Shown one piece after another: positions 6,943-17,100 of a stretch of 21,272 bases of DNA (positions are counted from its first letter, which is position 1; each line of letters begins with the position of its first letter). The notes under the pieces were generated by a model. It ran no database searches, had not been told where the DNA came from, and saw only the letters and a list, made by a program, of their open reading frames with translations. The DNA lies in NCBI GenBank assembly GCA_002429595.1, contig DJAM01000097.1:1-21272 (forward strand), given 5' to 3'. Origin of the DNA: Coxiellaceae bacterium UBA6002 (lineage in GTDB: Bacteria; Pseudomonadota; Gammaproteobacteria; UBA6002). The translations under genes were made by a program, and so were the position numbers.

Positions 6943-7284
6943 ATGAGACAAGACCTCGAGTTCTTCAGAATTGGAGCAAGAACAGCTGGTTTAACAGGCG
7001 CATTTTTCGGCTCAAGTTTTGAAACATCCGCAGCACTCAGCAACATCGTTGCCACAATACCTGGAATACTCAGTTCAATTAGACATGGAAACAGCGATCC
7101 AATTCAATTCAATATCCTAGGAGGCTTAGTAACCTCCCTTCTAGCAGGATTTCTCCACTTACAAATCGGCCTACCCAAAATGTTTGCATTTTTGGCTTCT
7201 TTTTTTGTATTTACAATCCTAGCAGGAGCTGCTGAGTTTAATTTGGAGCGTATGGAGGCCAGGGGACCTCGGGTTGCTGGGTAA
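6943..7284 (+). CDS. Small membrane protein of unknown function
   Basis: The product (113 aa from this start) has an N-terminal polar stretch (MRQDLEFFRIGARTAG) and hydrophobic segments at roughly residues 16-45 (weak), 57-75 (ILGGLVTSLLAGFLHLQIGL) and 79-95 (MFAFLASFFVFTILAG), followed by a short polar tail. No family is recognised. ATG 6943 is chosen because GAGG lies 8 nt upstream. An in-frame GTG at 6910 would add 11 residues but has no ribosome site. It lies 83 bp after the LRR gene on the same strand and could share its transcript. It converges on the 2248-aa gene with 40 bp between the stops. Confidence 0.65.
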   Translation: MRQDLEFFRIGARTAGLTGAFFGSSFETSAALSNIVATIPGILSSIRHGNSDPIQFNILGGLVTSLLAGFLHLQIGLPKMFAFLASFFVFTILAGAAEFNLERMEARGPRVAG

Positions 7285-7324
7285 TAGGGAATATATATAG
7301 TTATCCATGCTAGATGGCGACGCG

Positions 7325-10300
7325 TCACCGCTTTAGAGATGAAGAAAGAGAATTTTCATCTTCATCCCCATTAATAGATACCCTTGATCCAACACTGTCT
7401 ATCGATAAATGGACCGGTTTAGGGCTAACCGATCCGATTACACGAGCGTTCGCTGTGACAGGCGAACCATAACCACTACCGTTCCGACGTTCTTTTGCGC
7501 CACTTTTCCAACTACCAGTCTGTGTGTGAACGGGTAGCGGGGATGTTGGCGTTGGCGGTGTTTCTTTGATAATACCTGAATTTGATCCTCTGAAAAAATT
7601 AGGCTGACCCGAACTGGAGTTACGGCCTAACATGATTTTTTCTGGAGTTGCAGAAGGCTTACTGGCATTCCAGGCAAGTACAACCGCTTGAGGTAAACGA
7701 GGTTTGATAGCGGTATATAATTCTAGCAATCTTTGACGATATTCCGGTTTGAATTCAGCTTTAAGCGTTTTATCCGTCAGAGTAATATTCACCTCAGGCC
7801 CTAAAGCATAACTAAATAACTGCTGACAAAGTTGCAAAACTTTTTTAGCAGAAGGATCAGTCGCTAGGATCAAACTATTTTTACCCGTAGTAATAGAGAC
7901 TGGATGTTCAATATTATCAAGGCCACTTAAATCTACAGCTAGCGAGGCAAGAGGCCAATGTAAGATATTTCCAGCATGGCAACTACTTAATAAGCTGCCA
8001 TCTGGCAATCGTCCCAATGTACTAATAGCACTAGTGTGTCCTTTCAGCACATTTAAACTCTGCCCCGAATCAAGATCCCATACGATAATAGTTTTATCAT
8101 CGGAGCCGCTAGCAAATGTGGATTCATGTTGCAGAGATTGCAGTGTCGTCACAGCAAGGGAATGACATTTTAGAGTTTTTACTAATGAATAGGTATTAAA
8201 ATTCCATATGCGAATCGAACCATCATTGTGGGCTGTCGCTACAAGCTCCTGGCCTACTTTTTTAATATCGTTGATAGCAGAATTAACGACTAACGTTTTT
8301 AATATCTCGCCTGAAATCGTTCTAAAGCATAAATTATTGTAGCTTGAACCTGTTACATAAACTGTACTAGACAGTGCCTCAACTGCTTTAATACTTTCCT
8401 TACCCAGACTAATGTGCTTAATGCATTCACCTGTCTGCAGATCCCAGTGCCTAATAAAGTTATCTTCAGCGGCACTGATAACTATTCTATTCATGACTAC
8501 CAAGCAGGTAATCTTTCCAGCATGACCACTAAATTGTGCAATACATTCTTGGGTCAACGTATTCCAAACTCGCACAGTTCGATCATGGGAGCCGGTTACA
8601 ATATCACCCTCTGGTAAAACTACAAATTTGGTTACAGATGTTTCGTGCCCAATGAATGAGTCTATTTTAGCAATTTTAATATGATCATGATCCTTCTCAT
8701 ATTCGGTAGCAGCTCGAAAAAAATCTTTTTCAAAGTTACAAAAAAAGATCTCACCTCTGAGTCCAACGACGAATGTACGAAGATTTCTTTCTTGACGAAT
8801 TGGAGCAGCAACAATTTTTTTTCTATAGTCTGTTAAGACTAACTGTCCATTACCAGCTAATTCTTTGATAACAGCTAAAAATTGGAAAAGAGAAATCATT
8901 GAACCATGCAAGTTCACTTCACGGATTTTATATTGCCTACAATAACCAACAGCTTTGGTAAGCTCATCACGATTTAAAGAAAGACCGGCTAAATCCAATT
9001 TACTCTGATCGGTTACAGTTAATGTCGCAAAAACTTTATCATTCCAAAGCTGAGCATTTCGGTACTCGCCACGACATCGCGCAACAAATCTTTGGTCAAT
9101 AGTTACATTGGTTGTCATTAACGACGGATTTTTAAGTAATCCTGTAGATTGCCCAGCTAGCTTCTCAAGTTGTGCGGCTGGCAATACAGAAAGTCCATTA
9201 TGCGAAACTTTCTCTAGAGCATTGCCTTCCACAAAGATCAAAGTCAATTTCGGACAGTCATCCATCAATAAAATTTTCAATTCAGGCGCTTTTAATTCTA
9301 TTGTTTCTACAGGACTACCGCTTACCTCTAATACCTCTAAACTAGGAAAGTAAATTGGATCAGAGCGTTTAATATTGGTGTTGTCTTTGCTTGATGAAAA
9401 AACTTTGGGAAGAAGTCTTATCCCACCCTCTTCACGCTTCTGACAAAGATGTTGTAGTTGTGCTGACCGCATGTACAATCGTTTTAATAAAGGGCACTTT
9501 TCAGCCAAAAGTGGAATGACCTTTGGCGTTAACTTGGTACAGCCACTAATATCTAATTCATGAAGATTAGGAGATCCTTCTAGAGCCTCTAATAACAAAT
9601 CGTTATCTACTACGTTATTAACGGAACTGGCTATAGTATGTTCTCTTTTCGCTGTGATTTTCAAAATATCATATAAAAGTGGCTTCAAACTATCCAAGGT
9701 GTAAGGTTCTGTAATTTCATGTTCTAATTGATCTTTAGTAATAATGTCCCTCACTTCGACACCCGAAGAATTCAGAACGAGATACTCAAGGCCATTTCCT
9801 TTCTTTTTGACATATAGCTTGCCTCTTTGGGGCAGAATGCCATCTGTCATTAAACAAAGTTCATACTCTGCAGATAAATCAAGATGCACAATAGAAACGT
9901 CAGCTAAAGCTTTCAAAATAAGCAATTGAATATCTCGGGGCAATTGACCAATCTTAGTAGCGGCTAATACTTTCTCTTTTGAGCTGTTTAATATTAAATT
10001 ATTAAATCCGCTAAGATTACCTTGTTTCAGCTGATTTACTATTTCATCTTTTTTATCGAGTTCATTGCTGACACGTCGCAATTCTGCTAAGGCATGCGTT
10101 GGAGAATAATCAGACTCTGCGGCAAGCACCGCTTCTGCAGGTATATTTTGAGTACGAAGATAGGCTTTTGCTGGAATTTGGGTAATGAATTTGTACTCAG
10201 TATCATTTGTGACAACAACTGAATATTGTTCTTCAAAGAGCTTTTTATACCTACCAGCAGGATTTAGATCTTTACCAAGGTTAATTACATAGGGTAGAAG

Positions 10301-13300
10301 TGGTGGCAAAACTAGTCTTAACATAGCTGAGCCTGTTATATCTGGATGATCTCGCCATTTTTCTTGAATAAAGAGAGCTCTTTCTAGCATTACTGCAACC
10401 GCTCCCTGGGCAAATGTCATCTTAAGAATCACGGAATCATCTGAGTCATTTAAACGCGTACGATCTTGATCGGTAAAAATATTATCTAGGCGCTTCTGAT
10501 CTTCAGCAACTTCTATTAACCAAGTTTCTAAAACTTTTTTCATATTTTTATTAAGAAATATTTGTCGAGCACGTCGATCTAACTGCTGTTTTGTATGATC
10601 AAAGCAAAATGGTGTCACCTTAGCTTGTAATTTTCTGCCTTCTTTAGTCCTAACCACCGGTTCCTTTAGGAATCCCTGCTCATTATCAACAATCTTAAGT
10701 CTATAATCTTCTTCTCCTTTACTATTAATAAAGGGCTCAAAAATGATTTGATCTGGTTTGCAATCTGCGGGTAATGCCAAAAGCATTAGTATGTAGATTT
10801 TGGTATATTCAAACATACTTAATTTGGTTTGCAATTTCTTGTAAAGATCTGCATTAGCAAAAACCTTGGTCAATAAATGACCTTCGATATGATTGGATAC
10901 AAGCACAGGAACGGGTTTGCCATCTTGACCTGGAAAACAATAAATTTCGTTCTCTGGAGTAAGTGAGTCACCTGAGTCACTTAATTCATCTGATTCATCT
11001 GATTCATTCCATAAAGCCAATGCAAGCTTTCTAGTGGCTATTTCTTTCATAGGATCTTCACCACGATACTTCAGTCTCGTTTTAAAGCCACCATAATTAA
11101 CCAATGGTACTTTGTGGCGACCAAACTCATTTGATTTTATAAACTCTCCATCACTAGTATAAATTTGGTTTTTGACAGCATCGTTTAGAACTCGCGCACC
11201 TGAATACATTCCTACAACGCGCACTTTACCGAGTGAATTGAATCCTCGATCGGGCTGGAAGATAGAATCTAATGACCCTAGGAATGCTACTTTGGTATTT
11301 TGCTTAGATAACTTTGTTAAAGCAGCTTGTAATTCCGCTTTTATGGGTGGCGCAACTTTCGGGTCTTCTAGCTGTGTCTTTAAAAACCTATATGCGTGTC
11401 TTGCATTAACTTTTTTTCCAATGCCTAAATTAATTAGAGCGACTGTTTCTTTCGTGAGACCTGATTCAATCGTATAATCCAATAAGGTAGCTTTTTTCTT
11501 TATCGTTTTGGTTTCTTCTTGAATTACCACTTCTCGAAAAGACATTTCCAGTTCGCAACCATGTTTCATTAACAAACCGACTAATCTTGAATCCCGGAAA
11601 CAGTAAAAAAAAGCAGGGTTTCTTAACTTATCGAGTTCATTAGGCTTGATATTCTTACTAGTGAGCAATAATTTAACAATTGGGAAGAAAGGTTTAACAA
11701 GACCTACGGCTATATGTAAAGAAGTACGGCCTTCTTTATTTTTATGGTTAACATCTGCTCCCGCACGCAGGAGTAAGGCAACTAATTCTACCAAACTATT
11801 TTCGACAGCATGATGTAGTAAATTATTTAACTGCTCTGGTGTTAAAGGTAAGCGTGAAACAAATGGAAATTTCTTTGCAATCATTATCAGTCGAGGAAGA
11901 AGATCTTGATTCTTATTGGTATAATCTAATTGTGCAATAAATTGTGTTTGTATTGCATCTTCTAATTCTTGATTTCGTTCAGGATTACCTTCTGTAAATT
12001 CCTCCAGGTTTTCTTTGTAGCTTTTTCCGTTTTCAGCAACAGCGTCTAATTCGCCGGACAAAACATCCTCTATTGAGTCACCCCTACAAATAGCATGGAT
12101 TAGTTTCATGGGTTGAAAAGGTTTCGCAAATTTATCCATTAAAATAGCATAATATCGAGCCAAGGCTGGATTTAGCCCAGCAAACAATTGATGCAAAGTT
12201 AAATCAGGATTCTCTGCTACTAGTTGATATACCCTCTGATAATCTTGAAAAAATCTTTTCAATGCATTAGGGTCCATACGCATTGGAGTATCTAATACGG
12301 GATCGTTGGTTTGAGGATCAAAACGATCTTTATTGGTGATCACACCTAAATTTTCCAAACGTTGATAACGTTGATTTTGTTTATATAGAGCCTCTAGCCA
12401 ATGAAAGGTAAAAGCTTCGGGCGTGCGACTTAAGAGCTCCTGTCGAAACCTTCCATTGAGTCGCTCACCGGCAAGAGGAAAACCTAAAATAACGCTTTTT
12501 ACTCCAGGATAACGTTTCTCACCTCTTAGCATCACAAGAGGATAGAAAGCTTCATCCATATCAATACCAGTAACTTTTAAGCTCTTAATTCTTCGTTGCT
12601 CACGCTCCACAACCACCATATAGTTATCAGGACGGCCATCATTTGCTCCGGTGATTAAACTACCAACATAGTGGACATTCAAATAATAGCGGTCAAATTT
12701 ATCAAGCAGATAAGATAATTCTTCATCCTTTTCTACAGGAGTTGTGTCTGGGAGCAATTCATCAACTTTATCAAAGACTTTGATGAGGTTTACAATTTCA
12801 CATAGCTCGCGGTTTTGAGTTGCTTTAGGCCATTTCGTGATAAAGGCTAATGCTGCAATGACATACTCAGTAGGATATCTATTAATAATATTTTTATTGG
12901 AAATGTGACCGGTTTCGTTTGAGCCTTCTTTTTGAAAATCTTGAAAGCGATCTTCTAGGCGTCTTCCCCTCATGACACTAAGGAAAAAATTATATACGTC
13001 TTCCTTCTTCATATTATTATTGAGGCAGGGGTTAGCCCTCAAAAAATCAGACACATAATCTTTAGAAAGAACACTCTCTAAAGTTTTTAGCAGTTCTGGG
13101 GATAAAGTTTTTAGCCATGCATACTCTTCTATAAGACAAAGAATCTGATCCAAGCCAAAACCATTGATAGTTTCTCCGGCTTGAACAACGTTTTCAATAA
13201 CACCAGGGACTTTAATCAATTTTTCATCAAGACTTTTGTCCTCTAATATTACCTTTGCTGCAACTCCAGTATTACGTTTGCGTTCAAATTCCTGAAAAGC

Positions 13301-14071
13301 TTGGTGATCAGTTTGCTGCGCTTTTAATATCCTTTGCACATAAACATTTGAGATTTTAAGTAATGTGGTAGGTGCTACAACTTTAGCAGTTGCAAACATA
13401 GTATAAAAAGAAAAAGCCGTATATTCACCTGCTGGATTAAGGCCATAAATTCCAAATGCATTTGGCTTCCAGTGAACCTTTTTCCAAGCCGCAACTCTAT
13501 GCGTACCGTCACCAATGGTTCTAACCGGGAAATCATATTGATCGCTACAAAGTAACGTTAAACCAGTAGTCCAGTCCATATAATAAAAGTCTAAACTAGT
13601 ACCAATAATTTCAGGCCGTGGTATTAATAGAGATTTTTTTTTGTCGGGTGGCGCAGATCGCCACTCAAGTAAAGCGCGTTGATAAAGACTGTGAATCAAT
13701 AACATTTTATTTTTTAGGAAAACGTATTTATCAGATAATTGATCCATGAGGTTTTTAAGAGCTTGTTGTAAGTCGACCAAAGATCTTTCTGCATCAATTG
13801 ATTTTTCTGATTGTTTTGGTTGCAAGCTTTGATTAAACAGGAATGCTGGTTGCACTACTTGAAACATGAGTTTTTCAAGTTGAACCAATAGTTCTTCTTG
13901 TCCTGAATTCTCAGAATCTTCTATTTTTCTAGAGTTAAAGATGTATTGCAGTATCTCAGCTCTAGCTTGATTAAGCTCATCTTTTTCCAGATGATTTTGT
14001 TTGATTAAAGATTCGAGTTGCTCTACAAGTGGATCAAAATAAGGTGATCTTGCTTCAATAGGCGGTTGCAT
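7325..14071 (-). CDS. Giant multidomain protein: two kinase-like modules, ankyrin, LRR and WD40 repeats; candidate effector
   Basis: The 2248-aa protein has these parts in order. Residues 1-130: charged helical region. About 190-560: an atypical kinase-like module with possible N-lobe Lys197/198, a catalytic-loop-like NDGRPDN (Asp478, Asn483) and a metal-site-like GIDMDEAF (Asp504). About 745-885: ankyrin repeats (LLRAGADVNHKNKEGRTSLH). About 985-1140: a second kinase-like module with RLKYRG (Lys1001), MKEIATRK (Glu1010), PADCKPDQ (Asp1103, with Gln1108 where Asn is usual) and KIVDNEQGF (Asp1129). An acidic Ser/Asp/Glu insert lies near 1022-1036. About 1490-1600: LRRs (LHELDISGCTKLT). About 1760-2045: a WD40 propeller, with GHETS (His1809) through HWPL (Trp2039) giving six repeats and a probable seventh before them. 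About 2100-2248: a polar, Ser-rich tail. There is no signal peptide. The tail ends with an acidic patch at -13 to -10 and Leu at -3, as in Dot/Icm substrates. The start has a strong purine-rich site (AGGAAGGGA). It lies 66 nt after the 1198-aa gene and is probably co-transcribed. The kinase calls rest on motif spacing and are inference; the repeats are clear. Confidence 0.85.
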   Translation of the reverse strand: MQPPIEARSPYFDPLVEQLESLIKQNHLEKDELNQARAEILQYIFNSRKIEDSENSGQEELLVQLEKLMFQVVQPAFLFNQSLQPKQSEKSIDAERSLVDLQQALKNLMDQLSDKYVFLKNKMLLIHSLYQRALLEWRSAPPDKKKSLLIPRPEIIGTSLDFYYMDWTTGLTLLCSDQYDFPVRTIGDGTHRVAAWKKVHWKPNAFGIYGLNPAGEYTAFSFYTMFATAKVVAPTTLLKISNVYVQRILKAQQTDHQAFQEFERKRNTGVAAKVILEDKSLDEKLIKVPGVIENVVQAGETINGFGLDQILCLIEEYAWLKTLSPELLKTLESVLSKDYVSDFLRANPCLNNNMKKEDVYNFFLSVMRGRRLEDRFQDFQKEGSNETGHISNKNIINRYPTEYVIAALAFITKWPKATQNRELCEIVNLIKVFDKVDELLPDTTPVEKDEELSYLLDKFDRYYLNVHYVGSLITGANDGRPDNYMVVVEREQRRIKSLKVTGIDMDEAFYPLVMLRGEKRYPGVKSVILGFPLAGERLNGRFRQELLSRTPEAFTFHWLEALYKQNQRYQRLENLGVITNKDRFDPQTNDPVLDTPMRMDPNALKRFFQDYQRVYQLVAENPDLTLHQLFAGLNPALARYYAILMDKFAKPFQPMKLIHAICRGDSIEDVLSGELDAVAENGKSYKENLEEFTEGNPERNQELEDAIQTQFIAQLDYTNKNQDLLPRLIMIAKKFPFVSRLPLTPEQLNNLLHHAVENSLVELVALLLRAGADVNHKNKEGRTSLHIAVGLVKPFFPIVKLLLTSKNIKPNELDKLRNPAFFYCFRDSRLVGLLMKHGCELEMSFREVVIQEETKTIKKKATLLDYTIESGLTKETVALINLGIGKKVNARHAYRFLKTQLEDPKVAPPIKAELQAALTKLSKQNTKVAFLGSLDSIFQPDRGFNSLGKVRVVGMYSGARVLNDAVKNQIYTSDGEFIKSNEFGRHKVPLVNYGGFKTRLKYRGEDPMKEIATRKLALALWNESDESDELSDSGDSLTPENEIYCFPGQDGKPVPVLVSNHIEGHLLTKVFANADLYKKLQTKLSMFEYTKIYILMLLALPADCKPDQIIFEPFINSKGEEDYRLKIVDNEQGFLKEPVVRTKEGRKLQAKVTPFCFDHTKQQLDRRARQIFLNKNMKKVLETWLIEVAEDQKRLDNIFTDQDRTRLNDSDDSVILKMTFAQGAVAVMLERALFIQEKWRDHPDITGSAMLRLVLPPLLPYVINLGKDLNPAGRYKKLFEEQYSVVVTNDTEYKFITQIPAKAYLRTQNIPAEAVLAAESDYSPTHALAELRRVSNELDKKDEIVNQLKQGNLSGFNNLILNSSKEKVLAATKIGQLPRDIQLLILKALADVSIVHLDLSAEYELCLMTDGILPQRGKLYVKKKGNGLEYLVLNSSGVEVRDIITKDQLEHEITEPYTLDSLKPLLYDILKITAKREHTIASSVNNVVDNDLLLEALEGSPNLHELDISGCTKLTPKVIPLLAEKCPLLKRLYMRSAQLQHLCQKREEGGIRLLPKVFSSSKDNTNIKRSDPIYFPSLEVLEVSGSPVETIELKAPELKILLMDDCPKLTLIFVEGNALEKVSHNGLSVLPAAQLEKLAGQSTGLLKNPSLMTTNVTIDQRFVARCRGEYRNAQLWNDKVFATLTVTDQSKLDLAGLSLNRDELTKAVGYCRQYKIREVNLHGSMISLFQFLAVIKELAGNGQLVLTDYRKKIVAAPIRQERNLRTFVVGLRGEIFFCNFEKDFFRAATEYEKDHDHIKIAKIDSFIGHETSVTKFVVLPEGDIVTGSHDRTVRVWNTLTQECIAQFSGHAGKITCLVVMNRIVISAAEDNFIRHWDLQTGECIKHISLGKESIKAVEALSSTVYVTGSSYNNLCFRTISGEILKTLVVNSAINDIKKVGQELVATAHNDGSIRIWNFNTYSLVKTLKCHSLAVTTLQSLQHESTFASGSDDKTIIVWDLDSGQSLNVLKGHTSAISTLGRLPDGSLLSSCHAGNILHWPLASLAVDLSGLDNIEHPVSITTGKNSLILATDPSAKKVLQLCQQLFSYALGPEVNITLTDKTLKAEFKPEYRQRLLELYTAIKPRLPQAVVLAWNASKPSATPEKIMLGRNSSSGQPNFFRGSNSGIIKETPPTPTSPLPVHTQTGSWKSGAKERRNGSGYGSPVTANARVIGSVSPKPVHLSIDSVGSRVSINGDEDENSLSSSLKR

Positions 14072-14137
14072 GGCATCCCTTCCTCTGTTGAATGTAGGAC
14101 ATAAAATTTAGAGATTTCTTGTGAGTGCTCATGTCCT

Positions 14138-17100
14138 TTATTTAGACAGAGCTTCTCCTTGTTTAGATTGTATTTCGAAAACTTCATCGGCAATTGTTTG
14201 AATGTGCTGTCGCAATGTCTCTAGATCTAAACTGTTATGATTATTCCCATTAATAGGAGTGATAGTCACTTTGCCTCTCATACTTTCGACGATTTGATTA
14301 GCTAAGATTTGTACTTCTTCATCCGTTTTTTGTTCGATATCGACACTCTCTCCATTTCTTGGTCTTTCAAGTGCTTCTGCAATACATCCAATTAGCTGTG
14401 CAAAGTTCGATCCAACGCCGCCATCATTAAAATCAGCTAGCTCGATTAAGTTTAATGCTGTAAAGATATCATCCGCTAACTTCCGCTTCTTAGTTGTTCT
14501 TCTATTAACTTCCCAGTCTTTAATCTGCTCATAACTTTTACACCTTCCCACAACCCAAAATCCTACAATTGTCGCAAGTGTGCCCACAGCAACGACTGTC
14601 CCTATAGTTATCCCTGCAATTTTCCCAGCAGACAATGCAGGCCCACTGTTAGTGCCATTACCAGTCGTAGCGGCCAAGGTGGTGGAAAGCGCAGTAGTTG
14701 CAGCACGACTGGTTGTTGCTCCACGAGTTGTAGAAACTGCCGCCGAAGTAGCACTCACAGTTGCCGCCGCGATCGTAGTCGCCACACTAGTTGCAGATGC
14801 TAAGTTGGAGGTTGCCGCTTGAGTAGTAGCACTCGCTGCACTAGTAGTACTAGCAAGCGCTTCCACAACCGATGTAGTAAAACCGCCAGCTGTAGCTTGA
14901 ACCGTAGCGGCCACCTGTGTCGTTGTCTGCGCAACGGCAGCTAAACTCGTAGTAACCGCCGCAGCACTCGTGCCGACGACTGCTGCTTGAGCAGTAGTAA
15001 CGCTAGCTGCAGTAGCAGTTGATGCTGTGGCTGCAGCGATTGAGGTGGTGAAACTTGCTGTTGTGAGGCCATTTGCGGTAGCTGCCTCGGAAGTTGTGGC
15101 TGTCGCTGCGGCGATTGAGGTGGTGAAGGTTCCTGCTGTTACTGCATTTGCTGAGGCAGCATCTGCTGCTGTAGTCGTGGCTATGGCAAGAGTGCTGGTG
15201 ACAGAGGATGCGGTTGTGGCTGTGACAGCTGCTTGAGTTGTTGTTAAGAGTGCTGTGGTTAATGAGGCCGTTGCATCGCAGTTCATAGTCCAGATACCTT
15301 GTTGGAAAGGCAGGACATTATCTGTATCGCCAACTTGTGTACCTACTGAGAATGCATTGCAAAAGCCTTGTGGCGGATTATAAGCAATCCCTGCATTATA
15401 AGCGGAATTCAGGGCACTGGAATTCCCCTGGAAATGTTGCTGTAGAGCTCCTGCCACGCTACCGCTTGACACAAGCACGCCTGAAGGGTCGATTAAAGAA
15501 AAATTACCGACATTACCCGTCGGAAAATTATAAATAATATTGGCACCATCAATATAAGGAGGCAAAATCAAGTTTAAAGGATGGTTCATTACTAATTGGT
15601 TGTTTTGAATAAATGTATTAACTGTATTTAGGTTAGACAATCTGATGCTAATTGGTAGAACTACCGCAAAAATATACGGAGAACCAGAGATCTGATCGGA
15701 CCAAGAAAGCATCACATTTGAATAATCAGCGCTGGTCGCACCCGCTATCGTGCCACAATAACTTGAAGTTGCCACCGCAATCCCTAGACCTGAGAAAGAG
15801 GAGGTGCCGAATAAGTTAGCATTAATAGTTGTACTAGAAGCACCACAAACTTGCCAGGCAACAAACCAATATCCTGACCTTATGTTATTAGTAAAAAGTA
15901 TAACTGGAGGTCCACCATTTATCGTTGAAGTTCTGCCGAGTGTGTTTACATTGATCTCATTTATTGAACCAAAACCAGTAAGCTTTGCTGCATAGGCGAA
16001 ATTAAAGTTAGTGACCGTGCTTTTCCAGTACCATGCTATATATATATCATTAAGCATGGTTCGCAATGTGGGTAGAGTTGAATACTCTGAAGGGTGGGTG
16101 TAAAGATCGATTTCATTTGTAGGAGGTGGAAGAGAAGATCCAGAAAAGACATTTGAAAGAGAAGTACCTTTAAGATCTCCGTAGCCTGTTCCTGAAAGGG
16201 TTTCGTCAACCCATACAACATATGCCGTAACACTTCTATCACCGATACCCCTATCGTAAATATCAATACTAGGAAATTTTTGATTGCCACTAGTCTTAGT
16301 ATTTACCAAACCCTTCCAATTAAGTCCTAAAGTTTTATTAAACGATGCTACCTGAATACCACTTCCTGACCCATCTCTGACTTCAACAGCAGCTAGAAAA
16401 GAGCCAAGACTACTAAGCGTCGACAAAGAAAAATTAGGACTAGTTAAATTAACCAAAAGAGCTACCGGAGAAGAAATGATTTCACCATCTATAGTAACTG
16501 CAAACAATGTATAATTTCCGGGACCAACTTGTTGGCACCATGCGTTAACAATAGGATTATTTTGAGGGTTAAGCGGATTAATTGATGTGGCAGCAGTCGA
16601 AGCAACCATTTGGCCAAACATGGGTATACCACCCAAAAGACTACTCGAGTTACTCACTTCCATACCAATACCAGCGCCACTTGCCTGATCAATCCAAAAA
16701 TCTAAAAAATTACTCTGATTACTAGCCACAACCGCTGGAAAACTTCCACTTGTCATACTCACTTGAAGTGGATCAGGATTGTTAGTTCTTTTCCTCCGAT
16801 TAACTTGTTCCTCAATCGAGTCATAGGTAATCCGATCTCTAGATCTTACTTGCTTAGCATATGCTACCGTGATAGTAGGAAACAGATTGCTTGCGAATAA
16901 AAAATACCACACAGCAATTTGAGATAACGGTTCTATCGGTGAAGTGATTAGTTTCGACAAAAAATTGAAAATAATTGTTTTTGGTAATGGTACATCTACG
17001 GCATGTTTTTCTTTTGTTTTTGCTTGTGGGTCTAGATCATCGAGCACAGATAAAGGAATTTTTCTTGGTACTCTTGGCAGCTCATACGTTACATCATCTA

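Noticed and set aside
14580..15236. Two Ala/Val-rich open frames on the + strand
   Set aside because: They are antisense shadows of the Ala/Thr stalk of the 1198-aa protein; GC-rich GCN/ACN codons leave the opposite strand free of stops.
16036..16290. 84-codon minus-strand open frame inside the 1198-aa gene
   Set aside because: Same strand but another frame of a long, continuous gene; no ribosome site and no independent support.
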